DNA from: Ecdyonurus torrentis
Lineage: Eukaryota; Arthropoda; Insecta; Ephemeroptera; Heptageniidae
Assembly (NCBI GenBank): GCA_949318235.1
Contig: OX439132.1
Coordinates: 9,292,953-9,356,952 of the forward strand
Length of the DNA: 64,000 nucleotides
Direction: 5' to 3'
Shown: positions 25,583 to 40,830 of the stretch, piece by piece
How positions within the stretch are numbered: the stretch's first letter is position 1
How the letters are laid out: every line of letters begins with the position of its first letter
Translations under genes and position numbers: made by a program
Notes under the pieces: model-generated
Seen by the model: the letters and a program-made list of their open reading frames with translations, nothing else
The model's database searches: none
Told to the model about the DNA's origin: nothing

Positions 25583-26657
25583 TCTTCTTTTTTCGTTCTT
25601 TCTCTTTCTCGTAAAATTTACGGATCATTGAAACAACAAGAAAAAAGAAAAATACAGAAGACATAGAAATAAAAATTAGAAAAATTAATAATAAATAAAT
25701 GAACAAAACAGTTTTTTAATAATGTAACCTAATGCAGTATTTAAAATGTAATATAAATTAAAATCTATGTACTATTATATATCCTTCCTCTTTCCTCTTT
25801 ATAAAGCTACAAAATTTATTACATTGCATAATTTTATTAATCAAATTAAATTTTATTAAGGAGTTTAATTGCAAAGAAAATTACTGGTGGTTAATGTAAG
25901 CATGTGTAACGTACAAAAAGAAAATTTTAAGGGAAGGAAAAGAGAAAGAAAATTATACACTGAAATAAAATTTACTCCCTTTTATTATTACATCATTATA
26001 ATGATTCGTAAAGTAATTATTATCAGTACAATTTTATGTATGTTATATAATTAACTTCATATTTTTAATTAGCATATGTGAGAATAATATATTGATAATT
26101 CATCAATTATGTAATTATAAACTGTAATGCAATATTTATGTTTCATTAATTTAGTATTTAAAAAAGACATGAATTATTTAATTAGCAAAATATATCCAAT
26201 AAAATTATAAGCTATATTGGTGACAAGCATAAACATTATTTCATAATTTTGTTTTGATTATTATATTATAAAATAAATTACTAAAGACTATGATATATAA
26301 AATTACCTATGAGACAAAGATAATTAGTAATTACCTAGACAACTGATCTCACAGCAAAATTATGCTTCTCAGTTTCAAACATCTGCAAATGTGACAAAAT
26401 AAAAAAAACAAATGATGATCTAACATAATTATTTTTCTCAGTGTAAGTGGTGTTAAGTTAAAGTAAAGATCTTAATGTTTAACATCACACCACACGAAAG
26501 ACGTCTTTTCTTTCTATTTCTCTTTCTCTCTCCTTTCTCCACCAAAGACTGAAGACACAAAATGCTCTCTCAAGTCGAGTTTAATTACAAAACTAAACTT
26601 TATACAGTTAAAACGTACATATAAAAAAGGAAGAGATCTCAAGCATACTGTATACAT

Positions 26658-26696
<39 letters not shown>

Positions 26697-26929
26697 CACT
26701 TCTTTCTATTGGGTTTTTGGAAAAGAAAAAAAAGTATTTTTCAGTTATACGTTGCGCTTTTAAAGCCTTAGGCATTATAAAAGGGACTGCTGTTATGTAT
26801 ATTCGGCGTTAAGATTAACAAAATAACTTATGATAGGATCAAAAATAACTCAAGCGAATAATAACGATCATGCAAAAAGGGAGCCAATTTTTAAATAGAA
26901 ATTTCTTATAACCCCTCTAGGATATTTTA

Positions 26930-26987
<58 letters not shown>

Positions 26988-27600
26988 CACATAAAATTTT
27001 ATTTAATCGTTCTATTAAAAGTGTTCATGACACTTTTAAAGTATTATTATGCGGAAAGTTTTTGTATTTTATATATAAGGGTTAGTTTTAAAGCCAAATA
27101 ATAGTATGGATTTCATTTTGTTCTTCTTTTCTTTCTTTCTTCAAAAAGTGGTATCAAGACATAAAAAGTTTTCATTCTTTATATAGCTATGTGGAATAAT
27201 AAATAATATTTTATTCTGTAGTATGTATCTGCCAAAAAATGTGGGAAAATGAATTTTAGATTGTAAAACATTGATTATTTTTTTGTATAGGTTATTGACT
27301 AAAATTATCAAATTCATGCTATTATTTAAGCTCTAACACTGAAAGTTATATCACTCTGAATGATTTTCACCTATAATCTGTATGAAAGAAGAATTTTAAT
27401 TCTGTAAGAAAAACTTTTTTTTTCTTTCTTGTTGCATACATTTTTGAATTTATATTTTTATATAAAAAGATTTTTTTTTTGTTAGTATAAGTTATAACGT
27501 TTTTGGAATAGGATCCTTATTATTATTTACACTTTTATTTTAAGTATTAAATTTCTAGATAGTAAATTATAAATTTGACGTATTGAATTTTTTTTTTATA
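25582..27600. other. A+T-rich stretch with AT and CT tracts, no gene recognised
   Basis: An (AT) array lies at 26662-26690 and a (CT) array at 26934-26976. Near 26770, GCCTTAGGC is a nine-base palindrome in a slightly GC-richer patch. The 61-codon frames at 25869-26054 and 26514-26699 are not recognised. Confidence 0.5.
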
Positions 27601-27730
27601 GGCGTGCCTTTGTCTCACCTGTTGCGTGCATATAGGCACACCTGGTCAGGTGCATACAAATGCATCGTATGCACCCACGTTAACAATGAGTACGTTGACG
27701 TCCGGTGATTATCTCACGTTGACGTGTATA
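27601..27730. promoter_or_regulatory. Dense cluster of E-boxes, CRE-like repeats and a hairpin
   Basis: In 130 bp there are a CACCTG near 27617, a palindromic pair CACCTG-GT-CAGGTG (27639-27652), and a perfect hairpin GGTGCATAC/GTATGCACC (27649-27657 and 27667-27675). ACGTTGACGT occurs twice (27692-27701 and 27716-27725). The block is clearly GC-richer than its flanks. CACCTG/CAGGTG is the known Snail/E-protein class site. Enhancer or promoter function is inference, and a fragment of a structured transposon is the alternative. Confidence 0.35.
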
Positions 27731-28542
27731 CGTGTTTATATCACTTCGTTATTTTAAATCAACATTATTCAAGTGAGATACGAATGTTTTGACAGAAAAC
27801 AAAAGTTGTTGTTTACTTCAAATCTAGTTAACTTATGGAAATGTGAAAGATTAAATATAATTTCTTTGACCTCAAGTTGTTTCTTTATAGACGAGTTGAA
27901 GATTTTTGTTCTATAACTCACACATTCATGTAGCTTATATATAAATTATAATTTAAATTTAATTCAACTTTTGTGCTGAGAAATTTTTAATTTAAATTTT
28001 TTAACAATATATATATATATATATATATATAAATAATTTCTTCAATATAATATGTAAATATTGATAAATTCTGTTTTCCTTTTTTCATTTGCAAGGAGTC
28101 ACTATAATATTGTATTTTAATTATTTTTACAAATTTAACGTTCTTTAATTTAATTAATTTTTTTTTAATTTGTTTTAAATTTACATTTATTTTCTTTCTT
28201 TTCTTTTAATAAAAGTTCTAAATTTAACTGAGGCAACAGAATCAATAGAGTATAAATTTCCTTCATTAAACTGAAATGGAACTACAGTACAGTAAGTATA
28301 AACTCTATATTAACAAGGTATGATTACATCTGTGACGATGCTTTATTAATGACAATTATTTTAATGATGAAATGTCATACTGTTTCAGTCTAGTCTAGTT
28401 TTTTTCTTCTTTTACTTTTAATATATAGATTTATTTTCTTGTTGTTAAAACTGAGACTCTTGAATTAATACGTATAATAATGAAAGTTACAGAATCCGAA
28501 AAAAAAAAATTTAGTTTTGGTATTTACTATACTAAAACTTAA
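27731..28542. other. A+T-rich spacer, no gene recognised
   Basis: A short AT array lies near 28008-28031. Otherwise this is unique A+T-rich DNA up to the TTAA (28539-28542) that bounds R3 copy B. Confidence 0.5.
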
Positions 28543-29029
28543 AGGCATGGAACATTAGAAAACATTAGCAATAATATCACACAAAATTGGCTGAGACTTA
28601 CATATAACATTAGTTTGTCTCAAAACCCAACCGTAGCGGTTTCAGTTTCAGTTTCAAAAGACTTTATTTCGAAAAAAAAAAAAAAAAAAAAAAAAAGCAT
28701 ACATGTTTAGAGTCAAATGCATATAGGCGCATCTTTTCACTCATCTCAGCAGAAAATTTCGATTTAGGCAACCCGCACAACATTTTTATACTAATTTTTG
28801 CCTGTTTCTGACGTCCTATCGTCATAAACTGGCATTGTCGTGCAAATACAATACTTTACAGTATTTTCACGCTCTCTCGTGGGGCCACATGTATGATGTA
28901 TAAATTTGAACAATAAAAACCCTGTGAAATTGAAATTGTATAATATTCTGGTAAAAATTTTCATCAGTTTTGGCGATCCCATTTTGTGTTTAATCATTAA
29001 AAATCACGTGTCGTTTCATGTAGTGTGGC
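28543..29029 (-). mobile_element. R3 element, copy B, with an internal insertion
   Basis: Inverted relative to copy A. Matching words in order are AACATTAGTTTGTCTCAAAA, GCAACCCGCACAACATTTTT, ATACTAATTTTTGC, CACGCTCTCTCGTGGGGC, CTGGTAAAAATTTTCATCAG and GATCCCATTT. TTAA flanks both ends (28539-28542 and 29030-29033), as in copy A, which strengthens the TTAA-target reading. The TGACGTCA site of copy A is TGACGTCC here (28809-28816). The element is longer than copy A because of about 105 bp inserted near 28638-28745, including 25 A. The minus-strand 68-codon frame at 28791-28997 lies inside the repeat and is not a gene. Confidence 0.75.
28638..28745 (+). repeat. Insertion with TTTCAG triplication and poly-A inside R3 copy B
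   Basis: Relative to R3 copy A, this segment is extra. It starts with three TTTCA units, continues AAAAGACTTTATTTCG, then 25 A (28672-28696) and GCATACATGTTTAGAGTCAA. Poly-A after a unique stub suggests a truncated retroposed transcript, but sequence continues beyond the A run, and flanking duplications are not clear. Confidence 0.5.
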
Positions 29030-29523
29030 TTAAAATATTACTTATATATATATAGCATTTTATTATTATTATTATTTCAAATTTCTATGAAAGTAAACTG
29101 TAACGGTATAGAAAGCTATTTCAAAGAGTACTAGTTTAATTAAATTAAATTTGTACATAATTTAATTCCAAAGTGTAGGTTTCTCTATTGTAAAAAAGGC
29201 GCAAATTTTTAAATGGTTTAGATTTATTTGATTGAAACTGTACTCTTTTGTTCTCAAAAAAATAGAATGTAATAATATAAATTATTTTGTATTGTAAATT
29301 TTGATTTTAATTTACTCTCATGGCTTACAATAATACATGTGTGTAACAATGTATCATTACGATTAACAATATAATCCAATATGCATAAGAATTAACTTTT
29401 ATTATTGTACTACATGAATAATACTAAACCTGTTTCAAATCAAAATAAAAAAGAATTCATATACAATTCAGGACAGTTATATTCATGAATATAAAATATA
29501 TAGTTTGAAATTCATGGGAAGGA

Positions 29524-29529
<6 letters not shown>
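29030..29529. other. A+T-rich spacer, nothing recognised
   Basis: Unique A+T-rich sequence between R3 copy B and the next AT array. Confidence 0.5.

Positions 29530-29609
<80 letters not shown>
29530..29609. repeat. (AT)n microsatellite
   Basis: A pure AT alternation of about 80 bp. Confidence 0.95.
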
Positions 29610-29616
<7 letters not shown>

Positions 29617-31185
29617 AAGTATGACAGTCACACAGTTATCGTCAAATTTTACGAGTAGACTATTTCGTTTAGCTCAAAATATTATTGACAAATTTTTATG
29701 GTTTACAGTTCATGAAATAGGTATAAATTTTTTTATACTTGAATACTCTCCTATAAAAATAAATTATCTTATATATTATTATATATTTTTTTTACAAACA
29801 TTTTCTTAAACTTTTTAAAAGAAAATGCTTGTATCGTAAATTATAATACTTTTTTTTTTCCTTCTTTCCTATATTCTGATGACAGCTCATAAAAACTTTG
29901 CATTACAAATATAAGAAATAAAACTTGATTGGTAATTTCCTATTAAATATAAAGATTTGTTCCGATCATTCATTTTATTTTCCAATTGAATAGTTTACTA
30001 TTATGTATATATGCATGAAAAATATGATTATAAACTTTATCTAAAATAGATAAATCAATAAATATTATTGATAAACTTTGTTGAATAAGAAAATCTAATA
30101 ATATAAATCAAACGTGTTGTTTTCAAGTCTTGTCTTTTTTTTTTAAACTTAACATGTAAAAACTATATTATGTAATAAATTTTTCAATATATTTTATATC
30201 ATATAAAAAATATTCATTTATAAAATAAAGCTTTTGATATTTATTTTACTGAATCATAAATTTAATAGCATATAATTAATAGAATAAATAAATTTAATAG
30301 AAGAAATAGCATGGTTGAATGTGATGTGATTAAATAAAACAAAACAACTAGATCGCGATAATAACAGACAATTTTAAATTATATTCATATTTTGTTTAAG
30401 TTTAAATGTTTATTTAAATAATGGTTTGCAAGACATATTTGAAAATATCTTGTCACGAAGTTCTTAGTAGAGATTTGCATTGTACAGTAAACCTGAGTGT
30501 TTACGGTGGAAAAAAAAATCAAGGTTTTAATGTTAGTGTTTGTACGTATATAATTGAGTTGGCAAAACTGTACGGGGAATATATTATATATGATATTACG
30601 TAATTTGTGCTACATTGAATATAATTTCTATGTTGTAAAACATAAATATTATTAAATTAAAATATAATTATGCTATACACTACTATACAACATTTATCAT
30701 GCTATAATTTAACATAATAATATAAATGCCCAGAGTTTATCGATTAAGTTATTATGACGAAATTAATGGTTCAGAGATAGGGTATTTTACTCTGACTTCA
30801 CCTATTGCCTATTATATAAGAAATAAAGATCTTATTAAATTATTCACGTTATGTAATGAATGCTGCTGATGCTGACAATGAGCTAGCATAATTATTACGT
30901 TTTATTTTTTTTTATTTATTGTTATTATTATTACGTATGCACATATGCGTTAAAACAATTCAAATAAGTTGTTTTCAATTTTTCATTTTTCTCTACAGTA
31001 CAACTATTAATCTTTTGCTGCTAGATAGCTGATTTATTTTCAGCAATATATTTTGATTTATTAAAAATGTATATCGTACAGTATATTGGTCAACAGAATT
31101 TTCAAATCTGAAAATTTTCTGCTACATTTATGACAAAAAGTACGACATCGTCTAAGACAAATGCGTTTTACCAAATTATGCTAAA
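29610..31185. other. A+T-rich stretch, no gene recognised
   Basis: Frames at 29621-29809 and 30421-30603 are short and unfamiliar. GCTGCTGATGCTGACAATG near 30862 is a small non-periodic GC-richer patch. Confidence 0.45.
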
Positions 31186-31461
31186 ATGCGCGTAAAACTG
31201 AAGTTTTTATTTTTATTAATAATATTTTTGTTTTTTAGTATGATACTGTATATTTTGTCAAAAGAAACCAAAATATCTCTTGTTTTTAGTTACAGGCACG
31301 AAGTAACAATGATAGACAAAATTTTCTTTTATTATTTAAATAATAATAGTAATAGTAAACTAATTGACTTTAAATTACAACAAAAAACTGAACGCAAGAA
31401 ACTACTTTGTGTGAAGCAAAAGATAACATTTCATTATAAACTTCCACACACAAAAAAATGA
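31186..31461 (+). CDS. Unrecognised 91-codon frame with a membrane-anchor-like start; doubtful
   Basis: I do not recognise this protein. The frame begins MRVKLK, followed by a strongly hydrophobic stretch at residues 7-24 (FLFLLIIFLFFSMILYIL), then a polar part (SKETKI...) and a Lys-rich tail. That order, a short basic start plus one membrane segment, is what a signal anchor of a type II membrane protein looks like. However, T-rich DNA gives Phe/Leu/Ile runs by chance, and the bases around the ATG (GCTAAAATGC) are only mildly favourable. A splice-acceptor-like TTTTTAGTTACAG/G lies inside at about 31292. No neighbouring exon, homologous domain or codon bias supports it. Chance is the more likely explanation. 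Confidence 0.12.
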   Translation: MRVKLKFLFLLIIFLFFSMILYILSKETKISLVFSYRHEVTMIDKIFFYYLNNNSNSKLIDFKLQQKTERKKLLCVKQKITFHYKLPHTKK

Positions 31462-32778
<1,317 letters not shown>

Positions 32779-32900
32779 GCGGATACAGTGTAATTAACTA
32801 TGTAAAGTCAACTGTGATTGGCTAGTAGGTTTATAACACGCTCTCTGATTGGTTTAGCACCGCGGATACAGCTTTTGGCGGGAACAACCTTGTTTTGGCC
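32779..32900. promoter_or_regulatory. Promoter-like block: two CCAAT boxes and an E2F-type site
   Basis: GATTGG (reverse CCAAT box, NF-Y type) occurs at 32816-32821 and again at 32847-32852, 31 bp apart (about three helical turns). TTTTGGCGGGAA (32873-32884) matches the known E2F site TTTSGCGGGAA closely. CCGCGG lies at 32860-32865. The ten-base word GCGGATACAG is duplicated at 32779-32788 and 32862-32871. Paired CCAAT boxes next to an E2F site are typical of cell-cycle gene promoters. The site set does not fix direction: reverse CCAAT would fit a minus-strand gene, but no exon is visible on either side. A transposon-derived cluster is an alternative. Confidence 0.4.
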
Positions 32901-34552
32901 TGAGTGTATAACGAGATATATAGTAAAAGAAAAATAACTACTTTTATACTTTAAACCATGTTAAGTTAAATGAAGTAAATGACATAATTTTTATACTCTA
33001 TTATAATATATTCATGCTCTAAAACTTTAATACATAATTATATTAAAACTTATATATTATTATGTACAAGGAAAATATTACGTATATTATTACATAGACT
33101 GGTTTTAATGAATGGTAGTTACGTAAGAAACTCTACTGTAGTGGAAATATAAGATTGTCCACCGCAATATAAAATCATAAAGGTCGGAAATTGTGTCTAT
33201 AAGGAAAAACAATCATAAATTTATCCAAGGTTATTTTGTACATATTATTTCGAGGTTTATTCAAGCAAATTTATTAATTAATTATGTCTATACTATCAAA
33301 GTTTAAAAGACAGTATATTAAAATACTATTGAAATTATTGAAATATTATAATATAGTAAAGAAGCGTTATATTAAACCGATTCATATAATTACACATTGG
33401 TTTAATGGATTTGCTATACATCAAAAACTATATTGCGGGTGTATCTAATTTTAAAATGAAATCAAAGCTTTAAAAAAGTTTAAATGGCAGACGTTTGAGT
33501 AAATACTTTTTTTTTTTTTTTTTTTTTCAATTTTTTATTTGAAATGCAATGGATGAATATAATGTTAACTTGACCACATTATATAGAATTGTAATACAAA
33601 CTTTTTATTGAACATTTACATGTCATAAAAATATACTTTTTATTCTTTATATTCATTTTATTTTTATTTTCTCTTTTATTTTAATTATATTTAAAATTAT
33701 GAAAAAAGTTTTAATTACATTTCAAGTAAAATAATATGAGTCTGCGTGCAATGAAACAAAAAAATTAAATTATTTTCATATGAAAAGTTGGTAAAATTTT
33801 ATAAGTTTTATAACTGTGATTTTTTTTATTATATATTTTCAATGATTTTTACAATTAAATCCAGTTATTAATTTTAAGTACGAAACACACATTTACAGCA
33901 TTTTTTAGATTAAAATATTATTTTTAGTTTCAAACACTTAAACAGTATATAAATATATTTCAATTTTTGTCCATTTAAAAATTAATCTAAATAAAATTTA
34001 TTCTCTGAACTTGTATAATATAGTGAAATATTTTGCCTGACAAATTTTCTTGTACATAAAAATATAGTCATATTATATTTTATTACGTGTTTATGATAAT
34101 ATATCTGTATTTTTTTTTTACATATACCAGTACTTGTAATAAAAAGTAATAAAATAAAATTTATATTTAGTATTAAAAAAAATAATAGACATGAAATATA
34201 ATAAATTCTCGTTACATACAGGTTATAATTATAACTTATATATAATAATGAATGAAGGAGAGATGATTTTTTGTTTAGTTAAATAATAGTGAAGTATAAG
34301 CATCAATGATTTATGACGTGTTCGATTGAAGTGGGCGTTGTATTATTATTACTCCTGACTGCATAAATGATGCCATAAAGTTCTTATAGCATCTCCTTTT
34401 ATACCACTAAATTCACTCTTTGCTTCCTTTATATATTTATTTTTATTTTTTTTATTTTTCAATGGGCGATGTTAACTTAAAGCCCTCCTGGAGACTTTGA
34501 TTACTCTAGCCGCACCTTAATTTATCAACACACCAATCGATTTTAACATTTC
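32901..34552. other. A+T-rich stretch, no gene recognised
   Basis: Contains a T run at 33508-33527. Otherwise it is unique A+T-rich DNA. AGTGGGCGTTG near 34331 is an isolated GC-richer word. Confidence 0.5.
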
Positions 34553-37811
<3,259 letters not shown>

Positions 37812-37844
<33 letters not shown>

Positions 37845-37987
37845 TGGTCCAGCATGCAGTTTAAATCTGTTATCTAAAGAAGCATCATTTAAGAAGCCAC
37901 TAAAGTCGAGATCTAAAAAGCTCCCGTCTCTCTCTCTCTCTCTCGCCAGACTCAGACTACCTCTCTAAATATTGCTGAACTGATAAA

Positions 37988-38045
<58 letters not shown>

Positions 38046-38055
38046 AGAGAAAAAA
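37812..38055. repeat. AG / CT / AG tract set
   Basis: An AG array (37812-37841), a CT array (37927-37944) and a second AG array (37992-38049) lie within 240 bp. The CT array is the complement of either AG array, so a transcript of either strand could fold back. The 71-codon frame across the first two (37753-37968) reads Arg-Glu then Ser-Leu repeats and is an artefact. Confidence 0.9.
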
Positions 38056-38790
38056 AACGCACCTTAAAACCTGGCCTTCATCAATAATATTTAGAGCTCT
38101 ATACTATACACGATACAGTTTACATGTGGTTGCTGCCTTCCATTGCTAAATAAATAGAGAACTATATTTGTTAATAGCTTTCAATATTATCAAGCTTATA
38201 CAGATGATATTTTATGATATTTGAATTGAGTAACTTACAAGTTAACACCCCATACATTTAGCGACTTTGTAACTTTACATTGAAATTAATTTTACATTTT
38301 GAGGTATTCTATATTTATTTTACAAATTGAACAGAATATAGTTTTAAACTCGTATTATCTGCTTAAATTTTACATAAATTTTACATAAGCTTACAACGGA
38401 GATGTTTATTTTCATATATTGTTACTTTCATTTATTTTCTCAGTGTTTTTAACAAATTTTGGTGAAATAATCTTATTAAATATATAGGGGGTCTTTGATT
38501 CTATATGATGTATAATTGTATATAAAACTTTGAGTTCTGGTCTTTCCCTGTTTGATAAGGGTTATATGTGCACTATTTATTTAGCAATGTCATGATAGTT
38601 TTGCTCAAACCTTCATTTACAAAAATAAAATTCTATAAATTTTTATTATACTAAAATATAAAATTAAAAATACTAAAAATTGCTATAGTAACATGATTTA
38701 GGAATACGAATCAGTTTTCATTGTAGAAAATTATACAAATGTTTAATATGGTGTATACTTAACATATTGCAAGTATAATTAATAATCAAA
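38056..38790. other. A+T-rich spacer, no gene recognised
   Basis: Unique A+T-rich DNA leading up to R4. Confidence 0.5.
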
Positions 38791-39120
38791 TTGTTTAAGG
38801 CGTAGAATACCTTGAACAAACAACATGTCTAAAATACTAACATACCTAAATATCAATGGAGATTTAGCCGGAGTCATTAATTTCTAATTTATTTTACATT
38901 CACTAAATGGCAGCTGCGGGTTTGTGACGTCACAGCTCACTAGTCCAAGTGCGAGGAAACAGGCGAGCTGTGATGTCATAAACCCGCAGCGCAGCTGCTA
39001 TTTTGTAAATGGAAAATAAATTAGAAATCGATGACTCCGGTCAAAGTAACGTTGATATTTATAGGTATGTTAAAGGATATTAGACATGCTTTTTGTTTAA
39101 GGTGTTCTACGCTTTTTAAA
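38791..39120. mobile_element. R4 palindromic (foldback/MITE-like) element
   Basis: The arms of about 150 bp are reverse complements. Pairs in order are GGCGTAGAATACCTTGAACA with its right-end partner, AACATACCTAAATATCAA, CCGGAGTCATTAATTTCTAA, CAGCTGCGGGTTTGTGACGT and CACAGCTC. The loop of about 25 bp is near 38939-38964 (AGTCCAAGTGCGAGGAAAC). TGACGTCA is at 38925-38932, and its mate in the right arm is TGATGTCA (38971-38978). The ends abut TTTAA words, which would fit a TTAA target but is not conclusive. No frame is inside and no second copy was seen here. Confidence 0.8.
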
Positions 39121-39237
39121 ATTATAGAAAAAATATTTACTTAAAAATCATATTTCCCTAATGATGATAAGCAATAAAAATTACAACGAGGAAGAAATAG
39201 GTATAAATACGTATGAGAACAAATATGACTATAACAA
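39121..39237. other. Short spacer between R4 and the tRNA-like relic
   Basis: A+T-rich. On the minus strand it would be the sequence downstream of the tRNA-like head. Confidence 0.4.
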
Positions 39238-39298
39238 GTGTGATTTGAACTCATGACCTTCGTCATGTGAGACATATAAATTACTCTGTAACTGCGAC
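39238..39298 (-). pseudogene. tRNA-like relic (tRNA pseudogene or SINE head)
   Basis: On the minus strand, GAGTTCAAATCAC matches the RNA polymerase III B-box/T-arm pattern (GGTTCRANTCC). CAGTTACAGAGTAATT sits at about the right distance upstream for a degenerate A box/D arm. Between them TCTCACATG could be an anticodon loop with CAC (valine). The T stem pairs only three of five bases and no acceptor stem is clear, so a working tRNA is excluded. CATGAC-CTTC-GTCATG (39252-39267) is a perfect small hairpin within it. Confidence 0.35.
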
Positions 39299-39972
39299 GT
39301 GATGTTATGCAGATTTTTTTTTTTTTAAATGAATCATGTTATATATTACGTGATTTAATCTATTGTTCTCCAATGATGCAATATTACAAGAGCAAATAAC
39401 AAACAAATTAATTTGCTCTCATTACGATCTATTATTTATGAATAATATCACAATTGTTGACCCTTTATATAACAATTGATTATATTATACGTTGTATATA
39501 ATACATCGACTGGTGATATATTGTTATATAATATATTATAGATATTGAACATACACAATAGAGAGATAATATACGTATGTGTATAGAGTCATCAATTAAC
39601 TGATTATTATGTTTGGTTTGGGTAAATATCTTGTATTGATAATAATATTGATATTGATTAATAGGTTCTTATTATAGATTTTTAGTAAAAAAAAAAGGTT
39701 TAATTTTCTATTCAGTTCGTGTTAGATTAAAAGCACAGCTTTTTAATCAACCTTTCTACATTGTTGCGAAGGATATAATTACATTTTTAATGAAAGGAGT
39801 TAATGTAACACGATTTTGAACTCAGAACTCGCAGGAAAGTTTCAGTTTTACGTGAATATTTAATTTATATAAATTATCTTTGATATGTGTCACATGGGTG
39901 GTTTTTATCTTTACAAAATTAAAACCATTAAAACCACATGGATATAGCATACAATAATTTGTATTATTTGAG
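39299..39972. other. A+T-rich spacer, no gene recognised
   Basis: Unique A+T-rich sequence. The minus-strand frame 39822-40079 ends inside it but begins in R1 copy 2 and is not a gene. Confidence 0.5.
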
Positions 39973-40291
39973 TATAGAGTGGTTTCATTCATATAAAAGT
40001 CGACGCCATATGTGAGCACTACATAACATGTGCCAGTATGGAAAATTTCACATTTTGATAGATAAAACATGCGTAGCAATATTTTAGAGCATTAATGCTG
40101 TTAACAGCTCTAATTTGGTTTTCAAGTACGCGAGAAAAACAGTAATAACAATAAATATTCTAGTCTATATTCTATAATTTTCCAAAAAAATAGCTAAAAA
40201 CCACGTCTGTTTTATGCTGAGCAATATTACTAATTGCTCCAGTATGGCGTCAAAGCACATTCAGAATGACGTCATGTGCATGCACATATAT
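39973..40291 (-). mobile_element. R1 palindromic element, copy 2 (inverted)
   Basis: Read on the minus strand, it shares with copy 3 (60291-60601), in order, ATGACGTCAT or ATGACATCAT, the GCCATACTGGAG word, ATTGCTSAGCATA, CTTGA near the centre, CAGCATNAATGCTCT, CATGTTATNNAGTG and TGGCGTCGAC, then a TATAGRGTG end. Its two halves are themselves complementary (GACGCCATACTGGAGCAATT against GACGCCATATGTGAGCACTA). This marks it as a long-inverted-repeat MITE. TGACGTCA is at 40267-40274. No transposase frame is present. Confidence 0.8.
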
Positions 40292-40766
40292 AATTACAGG
40301 AAATATATAATAATTTAAAGTCAGCACTCGTTTTGGCTTTGATTTAATTCATTCATAAAACTAATGCAAAGATAAAAGTTTGAATCAATTATATTTGTTC
40401 CTATATAGAATCTATTTTTACAGAATACCTTGCAAGAATTATAATATTATACATCAAAGTGTTATATAAAAATAATAATAAGCAAAACCCCATTGCACTT
40501 ACGTAATATGTAATAAATTATAACAGAATTATACAAAAAGTATAAAGGCTTCTTCATGCATGAGATTATATACACATACCTTTACTATATACTTTAATTC
40601 TATATATTTTAACGAACTTACTTCTAATTATAATAAATTTTCTTCTATTAAATTTTTTTTTTCATAATACTCATAATACCATAATATAAAGAAATGAGAA
40701 AAGTTTTTAATATGTATATATATAAGAAATATATATAAATATACTCTGTAAGATAGGTGAAATGTA

Positions 40767-40768
<2 letters not shown>
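40292..40768. other. A+T-rich spacer, nothing recognised
   Basis: Unique A+T-rich sequence between R1 copy 2 and the CT array. Confidence 0.5.

Positions 40769-40826
<58 letters not shown>
40769..40826. repeat. (CT)n microsatellite, 58 bp
   Basis: A pure CT array. Arg-Glu frames on the minus strand (40628-40904) derive from it. Confidence 0.95.

Positions 40827-40830
<4 letters not shown>

Noticed and set aside
28791..28997. 68-codon minus-strand frame
   Set aside because: It lies inside R3 copy B, and the frame is not preserved in copy A.
39822..40079. 85-codon minus-strand frame
   Set aside because: It lies mostly inside R1 copy 2 and is not kept in copies 1 and 3.
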